A stretch of DNA of 64,000 bases. It comes from Oncomelania hupensis. Taxonomy: Eukaryota > Mollusca > Gastropoda > Littorinimorpha > Pomatiopsidae. Where the stretch lies: contig CM072526.1 in NCBI GenBank assembly GCA_036898135.1, positions 7,294,224-7,358,223 on the forward strand, read 5' to 3'. Below, in pieces: positions 17,631 through 27,669 of the stretch; the first letter of the stretch is position 1, and each line of letters begins with the position of its first letter. The notes below the pieces were generated by a model. The model did no database searches. It saw only the letters and a list, made by a program, of their open reading frames with translations, and was not told where the DNA came from. A program made the position numbers and the translations under genes.

Positions 17631-20147
17631 CAAGACGCTCGTTTGTTTAAAGTATAAAAACTTGTGAATCGCTGTGCACTTCATGCCGTGTCTAATGTAG
17701 AACTGCAGGTTTCTGTAGTGACAGACGTAATTAGATTTATTATAGAGGTTGGGAATAAGTTTAAGTTGCTTGTCTGTACCATGCAATCTTTCTGGTGCTA
17801 ATGGGTAATCATTATGTAGGTCGTGTAAGGCATTGGGGTACTCTAGGTCAACTTCGACAATAAACCCTATAGTATGATCTTTAGGGTGATTTAAAATACT
17901 GTTTAACCACGTCAAGTTTGCGGGGTTTGGATTAACATGTAATTTGAAATCTGAAACCGGCAAAAGCTCACTCATTGCCCAACCGTATAAATTGTTGGCG
18001 TCAAAGTACATTATATAATTAGATTTCTGCGAGGGGTCATAGTGCTTCAGGTATTTATTGTTGGCTTTGCAATAATTATGAGCTGCCACGCTTATTCCTC
18101 CACGAATGCCCGACTCAATCATTGTCATCATTACCTGGTCAGTTATGAGATCAATTTTAGAACCACTAAGTTTTAAGAAAGCATCCCAACTCATTCCCGG
18201 CGAAGAAATGTAATGAGAAGGGTCGAGGGAGTAATGATGTAAACTCATTTCTCTGTATTTTTCAAACACATCAGCCAACAAACAGACGTCGGCTTTTAAA
18301 TATATGTCGTGGTAGTCACCAAGGTTTTTACATCCGAGTGCATTCCAGACGTTGTGAGCATGTTGGTAATCGGTATCAGTTATGAAACTTTTATTGAGTG
18401 GTAATTCTAGTTCTTCAAACACTTCCCAAGAATCCATGTATTCATAAGGATACACACCTTTCCGAATAAGTGTAACGTCCGGAAAGTATTTATTAGTGAT
18501 AGGATAGCTGGGTAAGTTCTTAGCTAGTGTTTCTAAACTGGAAGACAAATGTTGAAAGCTGTCATAAAACTTTAATTTATTCAGAGTGAAAGTTTTATAT
18601 TTTTCTTCTGTCTCGGCAATACATGACACTCTGTATGCTTTCGTCACTGCCTGCATGATTAAATGGGAGTCGTAATTTCGAAGATTGTGAATGAAAATAG
18701 GGAGAGAGAAATGTTTGATTCCATATTCCAAGTTGCATTTCTGATGAGCTGCACCTCTAAATGCCCCTGTTATGTGACAATGATCTCTCACTCTTTGGGA
18801 CTTCGGGTCCTTCGGGTCAAACTCATTATTACAAATGTGGCAATGTGTAGCTGCTTTAAAATTATGGGAGTCAGATTCAGTAAATATCATGGGCGCCGGA
18901 TTATCTAGCTGCAGTAAACACAATTTGTATATTTTGTTCATCTCATCTAAGAACTTCCGAGCTGCGTCAGGCCCTCTGTAAATTACCGGCTCTGTATGTT
19001 GTCCGTCGGCTCTAACAACTACATACCCGAAACTGCAGACTTCGTGAAGGTGTGTAAGGAATGAATTAGGCGTACAAAATCCTTGTGGGCCTTGGTATTT
19101 TAAAATCAATGATTCGAAGTCGGCATAAACTATATAAGGCTGTTTGAATTGTTTGTTGATGTTTTTGAAGTGTACTTGAGAACCTGGCTTCGGTAACACA
19201 AGGCGGGTTTGAATATCTGTCATGCTTTTGCATATTTTACTATGCTTGTCAGCCGCTTGGAGATTAGATACTCTGGTTAAACAGCGTCTGCACAAGTATT
19301 GTTTGCCGTTATGTTTTGAAGTGTGTCCTAATAATTTAAATATGTTTCGTATCAGAGTATAATGTTGCATGCTAGGATCTTGCGGGTCTGTTATTAGTAA
19401 AAGATCGACGTGGTGATTGTGGTCTGAAATCGATGGGGCATTAGGAGAGATTCGTAAAGGCATAAGTTTTGATTCAGGGTCCCAAACATATACATTGACT
19501 GTTATAGGAGAGTTTTGTGATTCAAATTTGTCAATGGCGTCAAGGCTAACAGGAAAATTAATGTCTTTAAGATTTAAGTTTGTTACTTTATCTTTGTACA
19601 GTGCCACCCTTTCGGGATGTTCTTTAGACTGAATAGGATATAATTTAGCCAGAACACACCACATAAAACATTTGTCATCGGTGTTCTTAATATTCAATAC
19701 AGCCTTCTTGTCAAGAATTTCTTTGGGAAGAGGAATATAAGATTTTCCTTTGATTGGATTATACTTTGCAATGTTCAGTTCTAATGATTCTAAAGTTCCT
19801 TCTGCCCACCCGGACCCTTTCATAGTTGCGCGCTCTATACTGTCTTGTAACTGGTTGATCAAGATGTTGTTATAAGCATTTTCTAGATCTGCAGATTTTA
19901 ACACTTCAATTTGACTTGAAGAAATCCACACAGTCATCGTTTCATCAATACTGCCGGGTTTAATAAAAGTTATTTGAGCGTGAATGCGTATTTTAACAGG
20001 GGATTTAAAAGTAAAATTGTTAAGTACAAATTTGTAATTATTATAGACAGATTTAATAACATTTTGACTGTCAAAAATTGGAAGTTGTAATGTTTGAAAG
20101 ATGTCTTTAAACAAAGGAGTTTGCGAAAGACTTTTTGTGTCCGTCAT
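17631..20147 (-). CDS. polB: Polinton DNA polymerase B, N-terminal part (exonuclease and motif A)
   Basis: Replicates the element by protein priming. The first 330 residues include a conserved NTDDKCFMWCVLAKLYP segment and a Cys-His zinc-ribbon-like motif (CRRCLTRV...HSKIC). Exonuclease motifs follow: YADFES (Exo I), NLRNYDSHL (Exo II) and YLKADVCLLADVF (Exo III). Polymerase motif A is FDANNLYGWAM. The reading frame runs into the hAT-like insertion just after a conserved KFLYFKQTS segment. It picks up seven transposon-encoded codons before stopping. Start ATG follows CAGTATAAAA. Whole gene length would be about 1141 codons, normal for Polintons. No other lesions seen. Confidence 0.92.
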
Positions 20148-20350
20148 TTTTATACTGATAACAAAACTTTAAATTAAAAAATAATTATTTAAAAAAATGG
20201 ATTTTTAGGCTTCAAATCACCAAATACAGTCAAAGGGAAGCAACCGCAACTTTACTTATGAATGCGTAGTAATGTTTTTATTACTTCCCTTAACTGAATG
20301 GGACTTATATTGACTAATTGTCGCATAAGAAGTAAATAGCGTTAATGAAT
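20148..20350. promoter_or_regulatory. A/T-rich upstream region of polB
   Basis: The coding-strand (minus) sequence just before the polB start is TATCAGTATAAAAATG, the same TATA/A-run arrangement seen at other genes of this element. No ORF is present. Confidence 0.4.
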
Positions 20351-20421
20351 GTGAGGTAGTACAGCGGACTTGTAATTGCTGAGGCGTGGGTTCAATTCTG
20401 TATTGTGCCATTATTTTTTTT
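20351..20421 (+). other. tRNA-like sequence with perfect A/B boxes and T8 terminator
   Basis: TAGTACAGCGG (20357-20367) fits the pol III A box. GGTTCAATTC (20389-20398) fits the B box. A T8 run follows at 20414. The anticodon region CTTGTAA is reminiscent of tRNA-Thr(TGT), but the stems pair poorly. Probably a tRNA-derived SINE head or decayed tRNA. Confidence 0.45.
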
Positions 20422-20668
20422 CTTGTAGTAAAATTAATTTACTTGCATGTGTGTTTGTATGTGTGTGCTAGTGTGTTTGGTGTAAATAGTTTGTAGTCAG
20501 ATGCATGACAGAACATTCTACATTCGCTTATACACAGATAACAGTCAACAACCGATTACATAAATGCAGTGCAGTAGCAACATTCTTAAAACAAAATACA
20601 CAGCAAAGGCACAACTGAGAAGGCTGACTATAACTAAATTACATTTAAGAGTACCATAACATTGCCTA

Positions 20669-20775
20669 GGATTACAGTGCAGGCAAAGCAAGGTCGGAGT
20701 TATTGGATAACAGTGCAGGCAAAGCAAGGTCGGAGTTATTGGATTACAGTGCAGGCAAAGCAAGGTCGGAGTTGT
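20669..20775 (+). repeat. Three tandem copies of a 36-bp unit
   Basis: Units start at 20669, 20705 and 20741 (GGATTACAGTGCAGGCAAAG...). They are near identical, with one T/A change in the second. This lies in the 1.5-kb non-coding arm between polB and the right TIR of the Polinton. The rest of that arm (20422-21650) shows only scattered partial duplications and no gene. Confidence 0.9.
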
Positions 20776-21404
20776 AATTACGAAGGGTTAAAAAATTAAC
20801 AGGGAAAGGAAAAGAAAAAGGAGGTTGTTTTGTTTTATAAATGGATTCATAATCTAAAAGTGGGGAAGGCAATGTAGTCAATAATGTTTGCTTCTAGTCG
20901 CTAGGTGTGTTAATGACAGCACAAGGTTAATGGTATTGATTTGTTGCTCGGTATGTCAGCTTCTGTGCAAGTGGTATTGCATTTGCACTGTGCTTTGTTA
21001 TTCCTGTATGTAATTATCTCCCCTGTATCCAAATGTCTGTCCTATTGCAATAATAGACACAGTGTACAAAGTGGCAAGTGGCTTGGATACATGTTGAAAA
21101 TTGCCATGACAATGGATAAGACTGGAAGGTGCACGCTAACTCTCGATCCCTTCCTACTTAATCCAATTGTCAAGCCTCAGGCAACAAGTAAACAGATATT
21201 GAACGCAAGAACGAACGGTTGCATGACATTGGGTAAGACTGGAGGATGCGCCCAGTGTCCTTGAAGCCTCCTACTTAATCCAACTGTCGAGCTCGCAGCC
21301 AAAGTTCAGTCAGTACACCTCTGTGGGTTTCTCTAATTTCGTCTCGTAGAGATTCCCCATTTGGGGTTTGATGACAGACAGCACATGCCACAACGCTTGG
21401 GCTC

Positions 21405-21463
21405 ACTTGGTGGAGTGGGAGATGCGTGCAAAAGGTCGAGGGGTCCGTCCCACTCCACCAAGT
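21405..21463. other. Perfect 16-bp stem hairpin with 27-nt loop near the Polinton right TIR
   Basis: ACTTGGTGGAGTGGGA at 21405-21420 is complemented exactly at 21448-21463. It lies 190 bp inside the right TIR. Such structures can be replication or packaging signals in linear protein-primed elements, but that is inference. Confidence 0.8.
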
Positions 21464-21650
21464 TAGGGAGAGAGTCCAAGTGGGAAGTGCTACCACCGGT
21501 TTTTGTAAAAATTTCCAATTCCATAAGTAAGTTTTCTGTAAGTTTTCTACTTTCTAAGTAAGGTATTTTTTCTAAGTTTTATTTCTAAGTTTTTAAATAA
21601 GTTTTGACAAATAACTAATTAACTGGCTAAGTTTTGGAGTTGATGGGGAG

Positions 21651-21776
21651 ACCAAAGACGCAAGATATACGAATATATATTATATTTAGCAAATGCCGGA
21701 TTCCCAGAGTGTTTTGGAGCGCTTTTTAAAAAGCTCATAAAAGGCAATAAAAGGGTGTCAGAAAAACATGGGGCGT
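21651..21776 (-). repeat. Polinton right TIR (126 bp)
   Basis: Reverse complement of 2185-2319 with a 10-bp deletion and a few substitutions. It ends GGGGCGT directly before TTAA. Confidence 0.88.
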
Positions 21777-21780
21777 TTAA
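21777..21780. repeat. TTAA target duplication, right copy
   Basis: The left copy is at 2181-2184. Joining across it rebuilds the left TIR of element B, which matches the right TIR of B through the TTAA. Confidence 0.75.
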
Positions 21781-22189
21781 CTATGAGGCGCCATTTGTAA
21801 ATTAAATCATTATTGTCATTATATCTATAGAACATACATTTTACCTGTATAAAAGATATTGTATACTTATAAAATGAATTCTATGTTTATAAAATACATT
21901 CAATAGCAATACAAAACTTTTTATAGCTAAAAACAACATTTTTATAACTACAGACTACATTTTACAATATAAAAGAGAAATCATACGCGATCATCACGCA
22001 GTTTGTAAATATTATTCCGAAAAACTATTTTATCTCTAAACACTTCATTTTATCTCTAAACACTACATTGTATACATAAACAATTCATTTTATAAGTAAA
22101 CAATTCATTTTATAACAACAAAGAGCTTTTATATCTATAAAATAAATGTTATAATATATACAATGCATTTTACCTGTAGAATGCATTCG
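21781..22189 (+). repeat. Element B left TIR, main part
   Basis: Inverted copy of about 35540-36044. It is built of degenerate subrepeats of about 25 bp with the core TATAAAATGAATTG/CATTTTATA. Homology ends after CTGTAGAATGCATTCG. Confidence 0.85.
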
Positions 22190-22544
22190 GAGCATTATTT
22201 TACATTCGGCGCATGACATTAATTTTATACTGACTTTCAAATTGCTGATCCCAGGGAAGCAACTCCGTCCTCATGTAGACTACTTGTAAACTTCTAAGCG
22301 ACTCAACATGGTAAAGACCATTAAAGTCTACTACCAAAAATGGCAAGGACCATACTAGTGTACTATATAAATTGGCGAGGACCATACTAGTGAAATGCTG
22401 ATAAAACATCAGCGACATCATTGTCAGTCTCGACTGTTCCAATTATTTTTTGGTCGTCTTGAAAAACTATCGATAAGCACGAAGGCAAACCAGCTTCCAT
22501 CGTAACTGTTACCTTGGAGATTGTTGACATCGCGGGAAGTCGAT
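22190..22544. other. Element B interior, left of the LTR element
   Basis: Non-coding as far as I can see; an 80-codon minus-strand frame at 22200-22442 has no recognisable domain. A short phrase GACCATACTAGTG is repeated at 22349 and 22381. The last 5 bases (TCGAT, 22540-22544) are the left target duplication of the LTR element. Confidence 0.5.
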
Positions 22545-24262
22545 TGTCACAGGGCAGCCTGTGAAGAAAGCCATGTAGTCTGTGTGTGAAGAGTATAAGG
22601 GCGGGGGTGGTACTGCGTGTTGCTGTATGTGTGATTATTGTTGTCTCGGGAGCGTGGAAAGTGTGGAAACAGCATACGCCGGTTAAGCCAGTGTAGAAAT
22701 TTGCTCACTATGGTCAGAACATGTTTGTCAGCAGTACAGTGTAGACGGTGTTTGTCTAGTGCTCTGTGGGTTTTGCTGTGTTCTGGAATTAGGGTGGGAC
22801 GGGTATTAACGAATAATAATATCTGGTTCAGAGAAGGATACTAGTTTAAAGATTGCCAATTTCTGAAGTTATACGCTCAGGTGAAGTGCAGCTGTAGGAA
22901 GGCAAGTCTGTAGTAGTGTGGTAGGTAGTATCGAGGTATTGTCTACTACGGGAACTACACACTACCGGATTACCCTAATTGGATGTACTTTCGTAGACGA
23001 GCAGTGGAGAAGGGGCTACGGGGTGCGGTTACATCGAACCGTGTGGGTTAGTGCAATGGTGGTTTTTTCTTTACTGTGCCTATGACCGAGGGCCGGCTGT
23101 TGGGGTGTTGAATGATAGCTGGGTGTGAGACAGAAGGAAGGATGAGAATGGTTGCACTGAGGAGAGGCAGAAGAAAGGAAGAGTGCGACTGAAGGAGGGA
23201 GAAGAAAGGGGGTGGAGTGTGATGAAGGTAGGATGGAAGTGGTTGCTGTTGTTGTCGTTGGGGATGCTTGATATGAATAATGTGTTGATGGTTACATGTG
23301 TTCATTTGCAGCGTCGTCCATTCCATGCAATCATTATTTCATTGAATTGTATGATATGTAATTGTTTCCAGTGACGATAACAGTAGAAAGCGAGAGAGAG
23401 TCAAGGACGGGGGAAATAGACTGCAGTTGGACCCCTCAAGTGTCAGAAGTTTAGTGGAGTAGCGTAGTGAGAGTGGGGGGGGGGTGAGTGTGATGGAGGG
23501 AGGGGGACAGAATCAAGTGAACATGACATTTACGATGCGACAAGCATGTTACAGGTTCGTCAAGGATTGTCGTCGAGGATCGTCGAGGTTCGTCGAGGAT
23601 TGTCGTTGAGGATTGAATTCGAGTTCGAAGTTCGCAGCTCAACGTTCGTCAATCCGCCAGTTCGTCGCTGGAAAACGTAAGGCAGCAACGACGACGACAC
23701 TTGGTCAAGTGGGCCAAACATCATCGGCATCGCCATCTGTTATTGTCCACGCGTCTCCTGTTATCAGCGCCATCATCATCACTTCAACATCATCGTCAGT
23801 GGCGACCACGGGTGGCAACGCTCCTTCGTTTGGACGTCAACGGAAGGGGGCGAGAACGTTGGAGGAGACTTTACCAGGGACTGCATTTCGCCAGGTGGGC
23901 CCGTTTTGTGTTGTCCCTCTCCTTCACAACTCCCCCTGTCTGTTTGTGAACACGTGCCTCGGACTTTGGCTGTGCACGTTCGATTTGAGGACGTTGGTCG
24001 ATTAGCGACCCCCGATCACCCACGAACCATTGCATCGTTCCATTGACCATTGATTGTTTCATTACCATTTCTTCGTTTCATGTGTAAATGTTGTATGTGT
24101 ATGAGTGTGTGGTATGAATGAATAAATAGCTTGGAAGTTGTATATATAATCGTTGTGTTTTCATCACTTCCGTCTGCGGGAAATCGTCATTCTTTCTGGG
24201 TTGTCTGCGTGTGGAAGTTGTTTGTTTGTGGCGTCTGCCCAGGGGGAGTCGTGGCGGTGACA
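22545..24262 (+). repeat. 5' LTR of outer element (1718 bp)
   Basis: Nearly identical to 33429-35148; one visible difference is the length of a G run near 23474 versus 34358. A TATAAGG box lies near 22590 and AATAAA near 24120. An open frame of 130 codons (23613-24005) is repeated in both LTRs and looks fortuitous. Confidence 0.92.
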
Positions 24263-24264
24263 TA

Positions 24265-24280
24265 TGGTGGAGATGCAGGG
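24265..24280 (+). promoter_or_regulatory. Primer-binding site, tRNA-Ala type
   Basis: TGGTGGAGATGC, 2 nt after the LTR, is complementary to the 3' end of animal tRNA-Ala (…GCATCTCCACCA). One mismatch follows and then GGG. Confidence 0.65.
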
Positions 24281-24642
24281 TATGTGTGAGTGTGCCCAGA
24301 CGTGAAGTTGTCTTGTGATTGTCTTGTGGTGTCCGAGTGTGTGAGGCGTGACTCGGTGAGAGTGTGCACCCCAGCGGGTGGTTGGAGGGAGTCAGGTCGC
24401 TGTTTAGCGGAGGCTCACAGCCGGCCTGGGTTCGACCACACGTGAGGGGAAGGCGCCGTTGCACTCTCCATCCGGTTCGCTACCTCGCGGGCCAGTTTCC
24501 ACTGTTTGAGTGGGAGGAGGTGGGTGATAGGTAGGGAGATAGCTTAGGTAAGGTTTATTAGTATCTTAGGCTAGGCTAGGTTAGGTAAGGTTTTGACTTC
24601 TTGTTGTTGTTTTTGGTGTTGTTGTTGCTTCCTTTAAGCAGG

Positions 24643-26037
24643 ATGGCATCGGTCGAGGAGGCTGAAGGAGTGTCACCGATCGCGGCTCGTACGCGTTCTC
24701 GCGTGGGTGTCACGATGGACGAGCGCACGGCGGCAGCAGCTGATACGGGAGTCACCGATCTACCTTCTACGACCGAGCAGCGGAGATCGCCGGTTAGGAC
24801 ATCGCGTCGAGGGTCAGCAGACGAGGAGTCGACAACGTTGGAAGCCAGAGACACAGTGAGTGACCCGTTCGCGGATGAGACGCCGATGGAGAGGATCTTG
24901 AGGCTCGCCAAGCGCGAAGGACTGAAGGGTCAGGCAGCGTTAGATTACGCGATAGACCAAGCGGCTAGGGAGGAAGACGCAAACCGGAGGGAGCGGGCGA
25001 GCCGGGAAGACGCCGAGTTGAGGGCCAGCGAAAGAGACGCGGACCGGAGGGCGAGAGAGAGAGAGATAGCGCTGAGAGAGAGAGAGATGGAGCACGAACT
25101 AGCGATGGCGCAGCTGACGTCGCAAGGCGCAGGAAACCGCAGGGATCGTCAACCCGAGTTCGAGACGGTCAAGCTCAGGTTACCGTTCTTCGAGGATAAG
25201 GACGACCTAGAAACCTACTTGTGCCAGTTCGAGCGGTTCGCCAAGGCTCAAGACTGGAAGAAGGACACGTGGGCTATTCGCTTGGGGACCTTGTTGAAGG
25301 GGAAGGCGAGGGAAGTTTACGTTGGCTTGAACGAGGACGACTCTGCCGACTACGAGATCCTGAAGGCAGCGTTGTTGGTGCGTTTCAACCTGACGGCCGA
25401 GACGTATCGCAAGAAGTTTCGCCAGCTACGCAGGGAGCCACCAGAGACTTTCAAACAGTATCTGCGGAAGTCAGAGTTGTTTCTGGAGCGCTGGATGGGA
25501 CTAGCGAACAAGAAGGCCACGTATGCGGACTTACTGGACTTAGTGCTGATGGAGCAGATGGTCAACGGTTTGACGCCAGAGCTGGTCACGTTCGTGCGCG
25601 AGCGCAACCCAGCAACGGTGGAGGAGGCCGCGACGTTAGCACAGCAGTACGTCGACGCCAGGGCGGGAACCAACCTACGTTTCCCACCACGTCAACCCTT
25701 TACACCCAGGGATAAGAGCGAGGGTCGCAAGCCAGCGGGACCACGACCCAACTCGCCTGACAAGCGGGAATGTTACAGCTGCGGGCAGAAGGGGCATTTG
25801 AAGCGGGATTGTCCGAAACGCGGCGAGCGAAGTGGGGGAGCGTTGCGCATCTTGAAGGAGGCAGGCAAGAGGGGAGATCCTCGGTTCCAGAGCCAAGTGG
25901 TAGTGGAAGGTGTTCCGCTGGCGGCTGTGAGGGACACGGGGGCCGACTTGATTTGCCTGCGGAAAGGAGAGGTTGCCAACCTTGTCTACACAGGACGCAC
26001 GCGGCGTGTCGGATTCGCCATTCGCCAGCTATCCAAG
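24643..26037 (+). CDS. gag: Outer element gag and start of protease
   Basis: The start is the ATG at 24643. The N-terminal 170 codons are charged with RE-rich coiled coil. The capsid-like part (about 180-370) contains LPFFEDKDDLETYLCQFERF and a helical bundle related to retroelement gag/SCAN-type domains. The zinc knuckle CYSCGQKGHLKRDC follows at about residue 380. After a basic spacer, the aspartic protease active site appears as RDTGADLICL. The frame reaches the inner element at 26037 and continues in frame at 32027. Frame continuity across the insertion (465 whole codons) shows gag and pol were one ORF in this family. Confidence 0.85.
26033..26037. repeat. CCAAG target duplication of inner element, left copy
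   Basis: Repeated at 32022-32026 directly after the 3' LTR. Confidence 0.9.
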
Positions 26038-26674
26038 TGTTACGTTGAAACGCGAATGATAGTATGGCTGAAGCGTGTACGATAGATCTAATCGTTTCGT
26101 TTTGCAAAGTATTCAATAATGGAGTATATTTACCTTTGATTTGAGTTTGCATTGTTGTTAGGAGAGGCTTTGTATAACGTTGATAATTTGCGTTAGTCGA
26201 TATTATTTGAGAATCTTCTGGATATGCGTGTTTACTCTTGATAGAAAATTCCCGATACATGTAGAAGCAAGAGGTCGTTCTGGAAGATATAAAAATATGT
26301 ATTGACGTAAGCCAGTGATGACGATCTTTTATTCGATTGGTGGCAGTACGTCATTTTCTACCATGTACGAAATCTTTCCGGAAAAGAGAGAGGTTATTTA
26401 ATCGTGTGCCGAGTCGATGTTGAGAGAGAAAAAGTTGTTGATAGTGATTTGGAGAGTTGCTGTGAAAGTTGTTGAGTTGAATTGAGAATTGTATGCAGTT
26501 GTTGATGTGTGCTGAATAAAAGTGGAAAACTTCATACGTCGACTTTGTGACTTGTACGCTGATTGAGCAGGCTGTGTGAATAAACGAATCTGAGTTACAC
26601 AACTATCAGGAATTCAAGCATCGGGGCTGAATCAGATACTGATAGAAAACACCAACATCGAACTAAGTGTAACA
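26038..26674 (+). repeat. 5' LTR of inner element (637 bp)
   Basis: Starts TGTTACG, ends GTGTAACA. By eye identical to 31385-32021. AATAAA signals lie near 26514 and 26580. Confidence 0.95.
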
Positions 26675-27188
26675 TTTTGGGGGTCAAGCCGCGATTCACG
26701 CCATAGCCAAGGGTTCAACTGCTACAACAAGCGAGTCAACGTTACGAGAGGCAGTCATCGAGGGTAGCCGCCAACGAGTTGCGTCGAGAGGGGCCAACAT
26801 ACTGGGACTACATCCGATAGATTCGGGTTGACTGCAAGGGCGTGTAGTCGCTGAAGAGTTGCTTCGTGAGCGAACAACAGATCGGGACTACGTGGCTACC
26901 GTAAGACTACGTCGAGGGACAGTCTCGGAGCTACATCGCCAGTGTTACAGCGAGCGTCGAGCGGACGTCGCGTCTACTTCAGCACAGGAGCGTGTACATC
27001 AACACCAGCGTGGTGCAGCGTCGCATACGACGAGGACAGCGGGGCCTGCGTCAACGAAGGCGACTAGTGACAAGCATCAGCGCTACTGCAGAAAGCGTGC
27101 TGTTCTAGAACAGTCTAGAAAGGTACAGCACAGTCAAGAACTTTCTAGAAAAGAACTTTCCAGAAAAGAGCTTTCCAGAAGCATCAAG

Positions 27189-27664
27189 ATGGCTGACTTC
27201 TGGCAGAAAGGGGTTGAACTGAATCTAAAAGGCAAACAGTTGACGGAGTACGTCAAGTCTCAGGAGAGAATACGAGAAAGAGAATTGGAAGAGAAGCGTC
27301 TAGAAAAAGAAATAGAACTAGAACAGAAGCGTCTAGAAGTAGAAGAGCAGCGTCGCCGTGAAGAAAGAGAAGAGCGGCGTCAAGAAAGAGAGATGGAAGA
27401 GAGACGATTAGAAGCTGAGCATCAATACCAGCTAGAGTTGGCGCGTATCCAGAACAATCAGCATGCGCCACAAGTCACCAACGACCATACGGCTCCAAAA
27501 TTGCCAGCTTTCGTCGACGGGAAGGACCAGATCGACAGCTATCTGGCGAGATTCGAAAGGTTCGCCGAAAGCTCCAATTGGCAACCTCGAGACTGGGCGA
27601 TTCGACTGAGTGCACTTCTGACGGGGCAAGCTCTCGAAGTTTACACCAGACTGTCGAACGATGA
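27189..27664 (+). CDS. gag: Inner element gag, N-terminal part (before frameshift)
   Basis: The ATG at 27189 opens a coiled-coil rich in Arg/Glu heptads (about residues 25-80), then the capsid start (LPAFVDGKDQIDSYLARFERFAE). Upstream in-frame sequence from 26859 is open but starts at non-ATG codons and looks like leader. At the A6 run 27670-27675 the coding sense moves to the +1-shifted frame that continues as gag-pol. Reading past it in the original frame gives about 20 unrelated residues and a stop at 27737. The outer element gag is continuous over the homologous site, so this is probably a mutation rather than programmed. Confidence 0.8.
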
Positions 27665-27669
27665 CGCCA

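Larger units (their letters stand above)
2185..21776. mobile_element. Polinton/Maverick, 19.6 kb including two hAT insertions
   Basis: The element is bounded by TTAA (2181-2184 and 21777-21780) and by 126-135 bp inverted termini. It carries the diagnostic Polinton set: family B polymerase, rve integrase, FtsK/HerA-type packaging ATPase and probable double-jelly-roll capsid. Without the two hAT-like insertions it is about 16.5 kb, within the usual 15-20 kb. Polintons normally make 6-bp duplications. Here the flanks share only TTAA, supported by the intact opposite TIR of B. Several structural genes are frameshifted, so the copy is probably dead. Confidence 0.88.

Noticed and set aside
2161..21785. 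Polinton ends taken as AGAGATAGC with a 5-6 bp duplication
   Set aside because: The AGAGATAGC block belongs to element B: its partner lies at 36045-36068 and the left B TIR resumes right after the second TTAA.
23613..24005. 130-codon Ser/Thr-rich frame repeated at 34499-34891
   Set aside because: It lies inside the two LTRs of one element, so repetition reflects LTR identity. No domain, low complexity, and another frame overlaps it.
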